Origin: Bretschneidera sinensis
Lineage: Eukaryota > Streptophyta > Magnoliopsida > Brassicales > Akaniaceae
Direction: 5' to 3'
Length of the DNA: 64,000 nucleotides
Assembly: GCA_023935145.1 (NCBI GenBank)
Contig: CM043698.1
Span: 74,075,001-74,139,000, forward strand
Made by a program: the position numbers and the translations under genes. Positions 36,221-46,990 of the stretch are shown in pieces; the stretch's first letter is position 1, and every line of letters starts with the position of its first letter. The notes below the pieces were generated by a model. It saw only the letters and a program-made list of their open reading frames with translations, ran no database searches and was not told the origin of the DNA.

Positions 36221-36801
36221 TGATGCCAAACAAACCGTTGTTGCTATCGTGGCCTAGATTCTGACGTGGCCTGGGTGCTTATGTGATCTGGGTGTCTACG
36301 TGGCCTGAGTGCTGAAGTGGTTCTACACAAGTAACAGAGGTGAACTAAAAACCCTCGGAAGGAGGGGAGTGGGAGACCTCCGAGGGCGCTCCGATGCTTA
36401 AGTTAGAATGGGAACTTAAGGTAGGCCGAGGTCGAGTATTTATACTTAATGCAGTTTTTAGTGTAAATAGATAAGTGTGAATGAAATATGCATTCCATAC
36501 CTCTGTTTTTTTATAGTCTTCTGAGTAGGTATTGCCCACTTGGGGAGGTATGGCCTTACCTATGCGGTCTCTGCATTCAGTGGTTAGGCCTTAATTGCGT
36601 GATCAGTAAATGGCGTGTGTCAGGGGTCATGTGTTGCAGGAGGATTAGGTTGCTAAACCATGCTTTGACGTGGCGATTGCGTGAGCTTGTCCGTTCCACG
36701 TGGGCTTGGACAGGCTGAGGAGGATTGACACGTATCCAATAGCTGGTGTTGGATTGCACGTGTTGATGTTCTATTGGAGGAGGGTTTTGTGGACTCCATC
36801 A
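36221..36801 (-). repeat. 3' LTR of the Tat element, copy A (L1)
   Basis: TGATGCCAAACAAACC...GTGGACTCCATCA on the plus strand; 581 bp with TGATG/CATCA ends. Matches 46991-47570 and 52638-53224. A purine tract on the minus strand lies just inside it. The plus strand of the LTR holds several CACGTG motifs (near 36696 and 36757). Confidence 0.88.
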
Positions 36802-36820
36802 CAGGCCCCCCACTTTCTTG
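36802..36820 (-). other. Polypurine tract of the Tat element
   Basis: The minus strand reads AAAGTGGGGGGCCTG up to the LTR boundary, the classical plus-strand priming site. Confidence 0.8.
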
Positions 36821-36899
36821 AGTACATTTATGTGCTTAAGGAAGTATTATAGGGTACGATCTTCTAACGAAATAGGTAGTGTGCCGTGCTTTAACAAAA

Positions 36900-37040
36900 C
36901 CAAGCCGAGCATATGTGGAGCAATTCATATAAGTTTGAGCTTGAGTGGAGCTGGGTCCATTAGCTCGAATCTTGGAGTCAATGTGCCGAGTGCGTGTGGA
37001 GCAATCCGAGCGTTCGACCTTGGAGTGCTGGGTGTCTGAT
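36900..37040. repeat. Diverged relatives of the hairpin repeat unit
   Basis: CCGAGCATATGTGGAGCAATT, CCGAGTGCGTGTGGAGCAATC and CGAGCGTTCGACCTTGGAGT resemble the arms and loop of the arrays at 37921-39565. They may be seed or eroded units in the 3' untranslated part of the Tat element. Confidence 0.5.
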
Positions 37041-37237
37041 CCTGGGGACATTTGCAGCAGATGTGACACGTGGCATGAGTCAACCCTGTATTAAATGGCG
37101 ACCCTTGGGAATGATTTTTTTTCTCTTGGGAAGCGAGAAGCCGCTTGGGGGAACGTGTGAGTGGCCTTAGGATCTTAAAGGTCACATCTTTTTCTGCACT
37201 TGCATTAAGTGCCTTCATTGGACGTGTTTTCCCTTCT

Positions 37238-37245
37238 TATAAAAG
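37238..37245 (+). promoter_or_regulatory. TATA box of a small antisense unit
   Basis: CTTATAAAAGGAGG on the plus strand, opposite to the Tat element, about 190 bases upstream of the open frame at 37430. Confidence 0.55.
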
Positions 37246-37429
37246 GAGGTTTCTATTTTTTTTAAAACCAAAAGCGAGTTTTGTTTTATTTGAGAGTTGG
37301 AGCCTTCGGCCTTATTCTCTTACTCCTGAGAATCTTCATCATTTTAGAACTTGAATCCCAAGGCTCGGAGGCCTACTGGACGGTCGTGGTCCTGGAGAGG
37401 ATGCGGCCCAGCAGTTCCTTGAGGGATTT

Positions 37430-37708
37430 ATGGAAGCCAAGAGGGAGGTCGAGGTCATGTGCCTGGAAATGGAATCCGCGGGCCTTGATTTGCTGGAGTC
37501 CGAGGAGGAGGAAGAGAACGAGGAGCAGCCTGCTTTGGGGGGAACATCTTCCAAACTCAGAGCGGGAGCAGCCGGATGGGCAAGGAGGACTTTCAGGCAC
37601 AAGGCAGCCCTCCGAAGAGGAGGAATGTCTAGGCTCAGGATAAGAGCAGTCCGCTACAGAGGAGAGCCTCAAGACAGAGAGGTTGAGGTAACAAGACATA
37701 GAGGCTGA
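37430..37708 (+). CDS. Small acidic/basic ORF antisense to the Tat element
   Basis: A 92-codon open frame reads against the element. It begins MEAKREVEVMCLEMESAG, has an acidic run (SEEEEENEEQ), then a strongly basic Arg-rich second half. It lies between a TATA box at 37238 and an AATAAA signal at 37838, so it could be a transcription unit. The protein has no domain I recognise, and the upstream frame is open without an ATG, so the true start may lie further 5' or in a lost exon. The codon content is GC-richer than the surrounding AT-rich DNA. Confidence 0.4.
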   Translation: MEAKREVEVMCLEMESAGLDLLESEEEEENEEQPALGGTSSKLRAGAAGWARRTFRHKAALRRGGMSRLRIRAVRYRGEPQDREVEVTRHRG

Positions 37709-37837
37709 AGCAGCTACTACCTGGACTGCCCTGGACTAGAATTGTTGCTTTTTCTTTATACTTCGAGGCCGTTCGGGTCCTCTTTTGCTTGTACTTCGAG
37801 GTCATTAGAGTTTCTGTTGTAATCCTTTTGACAAATT

Positions 37838-37843
37838 AATAAA
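37838..37843 (+). terminator. Poly(A) signal of the small antisense unit
   Basis: AATAAA within AAATTAATAAAATG, about 130 bases after the stop at 37708. Confidence 0.4.
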
Positions 37844-37920
37844 ATGTCTTTCCTTCAAACTTTGCTTCGCATACATTATTTTCCTGCTTTCATACTTTGC
37901 TTTCCATAAAACGAGAGCTT

Positions 37921-38372
37921 GATCTTGGCCGAGTGTTTGGGGAATAGTTCAAACGCTCGGTCTTGGAGAAATCTTGACCGAGCGTTTGAGGAACAGTTCA
38001 AACACTCGGTCTTGGAGAAATCTTGGTCGAGCGTTTGAGGAACAGTTCATATGCTTGGTCTTGGAGAAATCTTGATCGAGTGTTTGAGGAACAATTCAAA
38101 CGCTCGGTCTTGGAGAAATCTTGGTCGAGCGTTTGAGGAACAGTTCAAACGCTCGGTCTTGGAGAAACCTTGGCTGAGTGTTTGAGGAACAGTTCAAATG
38201 CTCGGTCTTGGAGAAATCTTGACCGAGTGTTTAAGGAACAGTTTAAACGCTCGGTTTTAGAGAAATCTTGGCCGAGCGTTTGAGGAACAGTTCAAACACT
38301 CAATCTTGGAGCAATCTTAGCCGAGCGTTTGAGGAATAGTTTAAACACCCGGTCTTGGAGAAATCAAGCCGA
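37921..38372. repeat. Hairpin tandem array a, 49-bp unit, about 9 copies
   Basis: Each unit contains TCAAACGCTCGGTC, a 13-base spacer (TTGGAGAAATCTT), its inverse GACCGAGCGTTTGA, then an 8-base spacer (GGAACAGT). Arms are inverted repeats of up to 14 bp, so every unit can fold either way. Period measured as 49 from 37954 to 38003. It lies in the untranslated 3' part of the Tat element. Confidence 0.9.
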
Positions 38373-39565
38373 ATGAATGACAAGCAGCTCATACGCTCAG
38401 ACTTGGAGAAATCTGGCCGAGTGTATGACAAGCAGCTCATACGCTCGGACTTGCAGAAATCAGGCTGAACATATGACAAGTAGCTCATATGCTCGGACTT
38501 GGAGAAATCAGGCCGAGTGTATGACAAACAGCTCATATGCTCGGACTTGAAGAAATCAGGTCGAGTTTATGACAAGGAGCTCATACACTCGGACTTGGAG
38601 GAATCAGGCCGAATGTATGACAAGCAACTAATACGCTCAGACTTGGAGAAATCAGGCCGAGTGTATGACAAACAGCTCATACGCTTGGACTTGGCGAATC
38701 TAGGTCGAGTGTATGTAAAACAACTAATACGTTCAGACTTGGAGAAATCAGGCCGAGTGTATGACAAGCAGCTCATATGCTCGAACTTGGAGAAATCTAG
38801 CCGAATGTATGACAAGCAGCTCATACGCTCGGACTTCGGGAATCTTGACCGAGTGTATGCAAAACAACTTATACACTCAGACTTGGAGAGATCAGGCTGA
38901 GTGTATGACAAGTAGCTCATACGCTCGAACTTAGCGAATCTAGGCCGAACGTATGCAAAACAACTGGTACACTCAATCTTGGAGAAATCTGACCGAGTGT
39001 ATGACAAGTAGCTCATACGCTCGGACTTGGAAAAATCAGGCCGAGTGTATGACAAGTAGCTCATATGCTCGGACTTGGAGAAATTAGGCCGAACATATGA
39101 CAAACAGCTTATACGCTCGGACTTGGGGAATCTTGACCGAGCGTATGCAAAACAACTTATACACTCGGACTTGGAGAGATCAGGCTGAGTGTATGACAAG
39201 TAGCTCATACGCTCGGACTTGGAGAAATCTGACCGAGCGTATGACAAGCAGCTCATATGCTTGGACTTGGCGAATCTAGGCCGAGCGTATGCAAAACAGC
39301 TCATACACTCGGTCTTGGAGAAATCTGGCTGAGTGTATAACAAGTAGCTCATACGCTCGGACTTGGAAAAATCAGGCCGAACGTATGACAAGCAACTCAT
39401 ACGCTCGAACTTGGAGAAATCAGGCCGAACATATGATAAACAGCTCATACGCTCGGACTTGGCGAATCTTGACTGAGCGTATGCAAAGCAGCTCATACGC
39501 TCAGACTTAGAGAAATCTGGCCGAGTGTATAATAAACAGCTCATACACTAGGACTTGGAGAGATC
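38373..39565. repeat. Hairpin tandem array b, 48-bp unit, about 25 copies
   Basis: Units contain TCATACGCTCGG, a 16-base spacer, its inverse CCGAGCGTATGA (often CCGAGTGTATGA), and an 8-base spacer CAAGCAGC. Because 48 is a multiple of three, the minus strand stays open for 325 codons (38567-39544) and reads as 16-residue repeats of the type MSCLSYTRPDFSKSER. I regard that frame as a by-product. Compared with array a, one arm base pair is swapped on both sides (A-T to T-A). Confidence 0.9.
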
Positions 39566-39844
39566 AGGCTCATGGGTCTCCTTCCATCTTGTGCTCATGG
39601 GCTTTCTTTTTGCCTTGGGCCTTATAGGCTCTTCTTTGTTTCAGGCCCATAAGTTCTTATTTTACAAGCACAATAAATAATGGCGGCTGTCATTAAATGG
39701 TGGTGCATTGGGCATAGTAAAGGGCGTGTTTTAATGGCAGTTGGCACCTCAGGGTACGGAAACGGTCCCTGGATGACAGCAAAAGGTGCAACCTCTCATT
39801 TGACGAGCTAAGTTAACACTCCTCATTTCTGTTGCCACAACCTC

Positions 39845-39852
39845 TATATAAG
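39845..39852 (+). promoter_or_regulatory. TATA box of the main antisense gene
   Basis: CCTCTATATAAGAGG on the plus strand, 128-135 bases upstream of the ATG at 39980, between the hairpin array and the gene. Confidence 0.65.
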
Positions 39853-39979
39853 AGGATCCTTCCCCACTTCAATTCTCACTTGCATTTTGAGAGATCTTGA
39901 GAGCATAAGTTTGCGAGAAACAATTTGAGAGTGCTCGGTCTTCTTAGGAATCGCTTCAAAAGATTTCTTGGTGAGTAGA

Positions 39980-41883
39980 ATGTTTGAGGATAGTGAAATT
40001 AGTAGGGATCTGTCGAGGGAGTTGGAGAAAGCAATGGGTGTTTATTCCAGCGACGAAGTCTCTTCTCCGGAGGTAGCCCCTCGAGATGGGGCTCTCGCTC
40101 TTGTTCCTTATAGAGGAGATGGAGGGGAGGTCGAGGATGGAGAATCATCTGGAGAGAAGGATATACGAGCGTCGATGATCATTAGAGATGACGCCAAAGA
40201 TACTGAGAGGAAGGAGTGGACGTTCGAAGTGAACACCATCTCAAGTGTGGTGAGGGAGGCTGAATTTGTGGGGATAAGGGTTAGGTATAGAATCTCTATG
40301 GAGTACCACCTGAGGGCATCAGAGGGAGGAGAAAGCGCTTGCAATGCCTTTCTGAGCCAATTGCCTTACGAGCTGTGTGTTTACGAACAGCAGATGAAGG
40401 CCGGGCTTAGATTCCCTCTCCACCCGTTCTTCTACTTGGTGCTTAGATACTTTGGTATCGTGCTAAGTCAGTTGGTGCCCAATTCGATCTGGTTGATCTT
40501 GGCATTTATTGCCGTTTTCCAGGAGGTGGGAGGGGTGATGAACCTTAACGTGTTCAAAGCCCACTTTCAGATAGCCCGGCTTGGTCATTTTGGATGGGTT
40601 ATCTTGAGCTCGAGGAGACGAAAGATGGTTTTAAAGAAGAAGTCTTCTTCCATAAAGAGGTGGAAGAGGGCTCTCTTCTTTATACGGAGTGCAGAAAGCT
40701 TTAATATCCCCCTCGTTTGGAGCTTGGAGTGTGCTGGCAAGTGCAAGAGGCCACACCTCCTGCACCGAGAGTAGGAGACGTTAAAGACCATGCTGGCCAT
40801 GCCTTTGGATATCAAGGTGCTTGGAGATAACGAGGAGCTCCATAGGCGTGGCCTCTGCCCTCCCAGCCTTCCGAAAAACATCGAGCATGGTAGCCCTTTA
40901 TTCTTTATCTTATAGCACTCTCAATTTTTATTCTAAATCACTAATGCTCATTTTTTGTGCAGAGATGGAGATAGCTGCCCTAGCGAGGGAGAGGGCCAAA
41001 TGCATGGCCCAAGAAAATAAAAAGGGTCGCGAAGGTGGGCAGTTCCGGACAGGAGCAAAAGAAGAAGGCCCGGGCCTCAACCCTGGTGCTCCTTGTAGTG
41101 GAGAGCTCTTCGAAGCCTCCAGTTCCTGAAGAGAGGATGAATCCTGCCGTTCCCAGTCCTCCCCCGAGACCGTTTTCATCCAAGGAGGGGTCTGGGGCTG
41201 CTACCACCTTCATGCCATGGTGGGCACTGAGGGTGAATGATTCTGTGTTCGCGCACCTGACGGTTGCCCGCGAACACCTTATCATGGGGATCCCCCCTGT
41301 GATATGTTGGAGATCTCGGCGAAGCCCTTTAAGGTGCTTTGCTCAGCCGTAAAGACCGCTCTCTCCCAGGTATAGTTTCTTTTCTTCGCCCTATTCCTTC
41401 GATTTTTTCTCAATATTCCAATTGTTTTTCACAACGCCTTTATTTTTCAGGCTGGAGTTCTTGCTGGGGTCCTCACTAGGCGAAGCGCTGATATAGCCGA
41501 GCGCTTGGCAAGGACCGAGTACAAGTTGGAGGAGACTCGAGAGTTGGTCCGGGCCTTATTGTCCTCCCAAGAGGGACCATTGCTATCGTACCGAGGAAGG
41601 TCTAAGGAAAGAGAATGAGCTGCTTAGGGGTGAGATGGAAGAGATGGTCGCCAAGGCTACTGCGAGAGAGGAGGAGGTCACCAAGGCCACTGAGAAGGAG
41701 AAGGCCTTGCTGGACAAGGTCGGGGTTCAGTTTCTGACAGGCTTCAATGAGACTAAGAAGAAGGCTGAGTCCCTCTACCCAGAGGTCGATTTTTTCGGTC
41801 TTGACCTGGGGGCCCTTTCAGAAGAGTCAGATGCTACTGCTGTTGGTGGGGACGTAGAGGACACAGCCACAGCTGGTGTCTAG
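39980..41883 (+). pseudogene. Antisense gene of the Tat element (putative gypsy-type transposon protein), three exons
   Basis: Exons 39980-40889, 40963-41369 and 41451-41883 are joined by introns with GT...AG borders (GTAGCC...TGCAG; GTATAG...TTCAG) in compatible phase. Exon 1 encodes an acidic leader and the conserved block GLRFPLHPFFYLVLRYFGI with LVPNSIWLI, which I match from memory to the putative gypsy-type transposon domain (PF04195-like). Exon 2 gives a Lys/Pro-rich linker, and exon 3 a coiled coil (about 41480-41730) and a conserved-looking tail near SLYPEVDFF. Damage: TAG at 40772-40774, a base gain in the A run near 41020, a shift near 41285 and one near 41570. It runs convergent with pol, 200 bp apart. 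Function unknown. Confidence 0.75.
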
Positions 41884-42022
41884 GGGGCCCCAGAGGGCTA
41901 GGCCCAAGAGGCTGCAGAGGGCTAGACCTATGAGGCCCCTGCTTCTTAAGATAGATTTTCTTTCTATCTTTTTGTACCTCCAAGGCTGATAGCGCCTAAT
42001 TTTGTATCTCCATTTTTGACTT

Positions 42023-42028
42023 AATAAA
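42023..42028 (+). terminator. Poly(A) signal of the main antisense gene
   Basis: AATAAA in CTTAATAAAATTTC, 140 bases after the antisense stop codon and 60 bases before the pol stop on the other strand. Confidence 0.55.
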
Positions 42029-42090
42029 ATTTCAGAATTTTTCCTCAAACTTCGAATTTTATTAATCCTTTACTTTCTATGGTTACATTT

Positions 42091-44580
42091 TTATTGATAG
42101 TATTTGCAGAGGTTATCCGCTTTCCAAGTACAAGGGACTGGTTTGCCATCTAATTTTTCGAGCTCAAAAGTGCCCATCCGGCAAACTCTTCGGATTCTGT
42201 ACGGGCTTTCCCAATTTGGACGAGCTTTTCCATGTGCCGAGGACAAGACACTTCACTTTTTCGTGGAGTTTGAAGCTTTGGTTTTGAATTCAGGAGTTGT
42301 AATATCGAGTTGTCCTCTGTTAGTACGCAGCTAAATGAATTTGGGCTCTGTCCCGAGCTTCGTCAACCAAGTCTGTGTTCATCTGCAAGCCTTCTTCATT
42401 GTTACTTGGTTCAAAAGATTGCACTCACATCGATGGAATCCCAATTTCTACTGGGATGACGGCTTCCGATCCGTACGTCGTGCAGTCGTTTGATAGGCCC
42501 AAAAAAACATTGGGGAGCTGGTTAGCCCACTGTTTATCCTCCTCGTCACGTCTTTTCTTGATTCCTTATAGTAGGGTCATGTTGGTAACTTCTGCCTGAC
42601 CATTGGCCTGCGAATATCCAACGAATGAGAATCAGTGCTCGATGTGGAGGTCTTCACAGAATGTTTTAAACCGGGAGCTATCAAATTATTTTCTGTTATC
42701 GGTGACAAACACTCGAGGAATCCTGAACTAACACACAATCGACTTCAAAACGAAGTTTCAGGTTTAGTGATCCATGATGCTGGCCAGTGGTTTTGCCTCG
42801 ACCCACTTGGTGAAATAATCGAAGGCCATGATGAGGTGCTTCTTTTGTCCAGTTATTGTGGTGAACAGGCCTAGGATGTCTATCCCCCACATAGCAAAGG
42901 GAAGTGGACTAGTGATCGAGGTGAGGGTATTAGCAGGTTGGTGTGGTACTGGAGAGTACTGTTGACAATTTATGCAGTTCTTGACCAGATTAGCTGCATC
43001 TTCTTTCATTTTGGGCCAATAATACCCTTGTCAAAAAACCCTGAAGGCGAGGGCCCGAGCTCCCAGGTGATTCCCACATATTCATTCGTGGACTTCTCGG
43101 AGGGAATAGTCAGCCTCGGCAGAATTAAGGCACCTCAAGTAAGGCATAGTTAGAGCCCTCTTATATAGTTTTCCGTCTATAATCGTGTACCGGGATGCAC
43201 GGGATATCAGTTTTTTGGCTTCACCCTTTTGTTCAGGGATTTTTTCATCCCTCAGATACCGGAGAATCGGTTCCATCCATGTTTCTTCCCCTTGCACTGG
43301 CAGGACCGAGGCTTTGTCTATGCTAGGAGCGGAGAGGGTTTCCAGGTAGACAGCTTGGGTTGTTTCCAGGTAGTGGGAGAAAGCCAAACTGGCCAGAGCA
43401 TCTGCTTTAGAGTTTTCGGCTCGCGAAATTTGAGTTATTCGGAAAGCCTTGAATTGTGCGGCCAGCTCTTTTACCTTTTGGAGATATCAGACGAGGTCCC
43501 CAGGCCTCGAATTCCCCCGTCATATGACTTACTACCAGTTGGAAGTCGTTGAACACCTCTAGTGTCTCGACAGCCAGTGTTTTGGCCAATCTTAGGCCAG
43601 CCAGTAAGGTTTCGTACTTTGCCTCGTTGTTCGAAGTCTTGAATTCAAATCTTAAGGTGTACTTAACTATGAAGCCATCTGAGCTGCAGAGGATAAGTCT
43701 TGCTCCGCTTCTTGCTGCATTAAAAGATCCATCCACATGGAAGGTCCACCTAAGAGGTGGTTCATCGGATTCTGCTTCCATTGCTTCACCTAGATATGTG
43801 GGTAGGCTTGTCTCGACTGTGAAGTCGCCAAGGCTTGACCCTTTATTGCCTTCCGCAGGTGGTATCGGTTATCGAATTCCCCCAGCTCTACCACCCACTT
43901 TACCATTCTCTCGGGTACACTTGGATTATGCAGGACTAATCTTAGAGGCTGATCGATCAGGAGGTTCATCGTGTGCGCCTGAAAGTACGACCGAAGTTTT
44001 TGTGCAGCTATCACGAGAGCATAAGCCATCTTCTCAATAGGAGGATACCTTACTTTTGCTTCATGGAGGATCCTGCTAACATAGTAGATGGGTCTCTGAA
44101 TGCCTTCTTCTTCTCAGATCAGGGCAGAGGCGACAGTGCCTTGCTCGGTCGACAAGTATAGAAACAGTTCTTCACCTGGAAATGGTTTAGTTAAGAGTGG
44201 GGGCGAGCTCAGATACTTTTTTAACCCTTTGAATGCTTCTTGGCAATCCTCTGTCCAAGAGAAGTCTTTGGCCTTCCTCATGGCCTTGAAGAAGGGTAGG
44301 CACCTTTCCGTAGATTTGGACATGAAGCGACTTACGGCGGCGATTCTCCCAGTGAGCCGCTGTACTTCTTTCACGGACTTAGGGGGGGCCATATAAAGGA
44401 TGGCCTTTATTTTTTCTGTTTTGACATCTATCCCCCTTTGGGTGACCATGAACCCTAGGAACTTCCCTCCAGTCACCCCGAACGCACACTTTACCGGGTT
44501 TAGCCGCATGTTATGCTTGCGCAGTACTCCAAATGCTTCTTCTAGATCGGATCTATGGTCCCAAGCCTCCATACTCTTGA
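42091..44580 (-). pseudogene. Tat-lineage pol, copy A: RT end, RNase H, second RNase H, integrase
   Basis: Begins inside RT at the junction 44580 (MEAWDHRSDLEEAFGVLRKH) and ends at a TAA at 42091-42093 after GKPVPCTWKADNLCKYY. Order: RT C-terminus, retroviral-type RNase H (PIYYVSRILHEAKVRYPPIE), an extra RNase H (WTFHVDGSFNAARSGARLIL, NNEAKYETLLAGL; 43407-43781), integrase zinc finger (CGNHLGARALAF, CINCQQ) and core (WGIDILGLF, ANGQAEVTN). Two RNase H domains mark the Tat lineage. Frameshifts near 44110, 43790, 43390 and 42990 and stops throughout. Confidence 0.85.
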
Positions 44581-45231
44581 TTAGAATTTAAGATTGATGA
44601 ATGATTAGAATTATAATATGAGTAAAGATAAAATAATGTTATTATTGAATTATATATATGAGAAAATATACGAAAGAATATTGGAAAATTATTTGAATGA
44701 TTGAATTATTATATGAATAAAGATAGAATAATTTTATTGTGGAGTTATTTATGAGATGACAATTAAAGGGTATATTCATTGATTATTTGATTTATTCAAT
44801 GACAAGTTGTAACAAGAAGTATACAATCAAGTACTTCTAGTAAATTTAATTCACTGAGCTTGTGAAGCTCACTCCTCATTGTTGTAATATTTAAGGCAGC
44901 GGGCATGATAAATAGAGTTTAGAGCTAATACTAGATTGAGTAATTACCTGATGTTAGTCTCGTGGTTAGCATCCTCATACTAATGAAAAAAAGATGAAAG
45001 AAAATTTTGCGAAGTTTAATTTTCATGTATTTTATATTACTATATATATATTTTTCATGGGAGTAAAATGATGTATCTCCTCTAAAAAAGGGGTTGAAGA
45101 TTTGGATGTAATAGTTATTTAAGTTAATGTATGATTTTTTAAAAAAAAATTGTTACATGTATGTGTCATGCTAGGATGACAAAACATGATGACACCACCT
45201 CGGGGGTGGCCAACCTAGGATATGTCGTTAA
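44581..45231 (+). repeat. 3' piece of the Ty3/gypsy LTR (second copy)
   Basis: Matches 33801-34451 almost base for base (offset 10,780), starting abruptly after the Tat RT. It is the left end of duplicated block B. Confidence 0.85.
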
Positions 45232-45235
45232 ACTG

Positions 45236-46990
45236 TCAGTGCCAAAAATGGTGGCTAAGGCAGCGTTTCAGGTCGAGCAGAGAGAGCTCATGTTGCAACT
45301 TGTGGCACTAAGGATTCAAAATTTATAGAAATAATTTTTAAAATAAAAATACGAAGGAAAAAAGATTATATAAGAAAGGTATTTTCTTAAATATGATAAA
45401 TTATAAGGGTAAAATTGGTACTTTACAAAGGCAGATGGGGCAAGTGAAAGTCCAGGCATGTGAGAGGTTGTGCATCAGCTTTTGCCCAACTATCGGTCTA
45501 GATGTAGAATTTTACTTCCACAGTCGACCCCTCACCTGCCCTTAAATAAAAAAACCACCCAACCGATATGGGTGGATCGAAATCCACCTCAACATAGTCC
45601 TTCAATAATTTCGATAACATGCCAAAATTTTTTATTTTTAAAAAAAATCTAAATCATTGGTCTTTTTACTAAGTTAAATTTCTCTAGAGAATTTTGATCT
45701 TTATCTTATAGAATAATTTTATTTTTCTAACCATTTCTATCTTTGCTTTCGAGTAAGTCAATATTATTTGTTGGATTAATGAAAATCTATCATCCTCACA
45801 AAGTTTAAACACTTGTAGTTCAGTCATTTCTCATAATTGTATTACTATAGTTTTTACCTAGTATTAGATTTCTTTATTATAATAACGAGATTGTTTGCCA
45901 GATTATTTTGGATTTAGAGTTCATTTTTTTTAAATAGGCATTGAATTCCTAAATTGCGATATTCTCTGGTTTCTAGTATAAATATCCTCCTTAAGTATCT
46001 ATTCATCATGCCCACTTGGCAAAACCTTAGTTTCAATTCTCTAAGACCATACTATTACCCCCTCATAATAATGGTTTAGATGAAAACACAAAAGGTAAAG
46101 GAAGAGACACAGTGGAGCTGGAATAAGAGTTTGAAAAGAATGAAGAGGAATAGAAGAAAAATGTTACGAAGGTGCAAACCATTTTGACAAGGTCAACTGC
46201 TCTGCTATAGAAAATTGTAAAGAAAAGCCTGTAGTACATATAAATTTTGATTATAAAGTGTTTCCCATCACATCTCAAAATTTGAGGAGTCTAATTCTGT
46301 GTAAAAGTAATGTATTACAAGCTTTATTTTACATTTTTTTTTTTACAACAGAGGAGTTGATATCCTATTTTGACACTGTCGGATTGTTGATATACTAAAA
46401 ATATTCTTGGGTCGAGGTATTTTTCACTTTTTGCCTTTCTCTTAGTGTTAAACCGAAAAGAAATACCACTATAAGACTACTATACTCTCGACTAATATCA
46501 TTTGATATTACAGCTGTTACTTTATTAGTCACATCTAAGATTTTATCATAATTTTCTAAAATCAAAATACTAAGTTTACCTTTTTTTTTCTTCATAATGA
46601 AGGTGGTCGGAGTGATACTAATTTCAGTTTCACTTATAGAGCATGGAACTTATGGCACCACTGGCTTAAAGAAAATAGGGGCTTCACAAAACATCAAAGA
46701 ACAAGGTGCGATGTGACATGTGAATTCGCTCCAGGCAATAGATACCGTGAATTTCAAAATGCTCAAAAACTTTTTGGTGTGATCAACATCCAAAAGCCGA
46801 TGAGCTCGATCTAGCCAAACAAAAGTTAAGCAGTTGTTGAGTCTTCACTCGCAGAAGGCAACGCCAGCTATAATGATCATGTGCATGGATGTTTAGGTAT
46901 TGTGTGTAATCTTTAGTTGAAAATTGACTTTTATGAGAAAAAATTCAATTTCTCAACAAAAAAAAAAAATCTTGTTGCCAAACTATGTGT
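45236..46990 (+). repeat. Repeat X, copy 3, with extension
   Basis: Matches 34455-36220 closely, including the extension and the MITE. It arose by the 10.8-kb tandem duplication and not by an independent insertion. Confidence 0.85.
46189..46364. mobile_element. MITE in repeat X copy 3
   Basis: Same element as 35417-35594 with the same flanks (CCATTTTGAC at 46179-46188, CTATTTTGAC at 46365-46374). The left terminus has drifted to AAGGTCAACTGCTCTG. Confidence 0.75.

Noticed and set aside
37921..39565. Regular 48/49-bp repeats looking like a CRISPR array.
   Set aside because: There are no unique spacers, whole units repeat, and the context is a plant retrotransposon 3' region.
35291..46278. 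Identical 71-codon minus-strand frames at 35291-35506 and 46063-46278.
   Set aside because: They span the MITE edge in repeat X copies 2 and 3. Identity comes from the 10.8-kb duplication, and copy 1 without the MITE lacks the frame.
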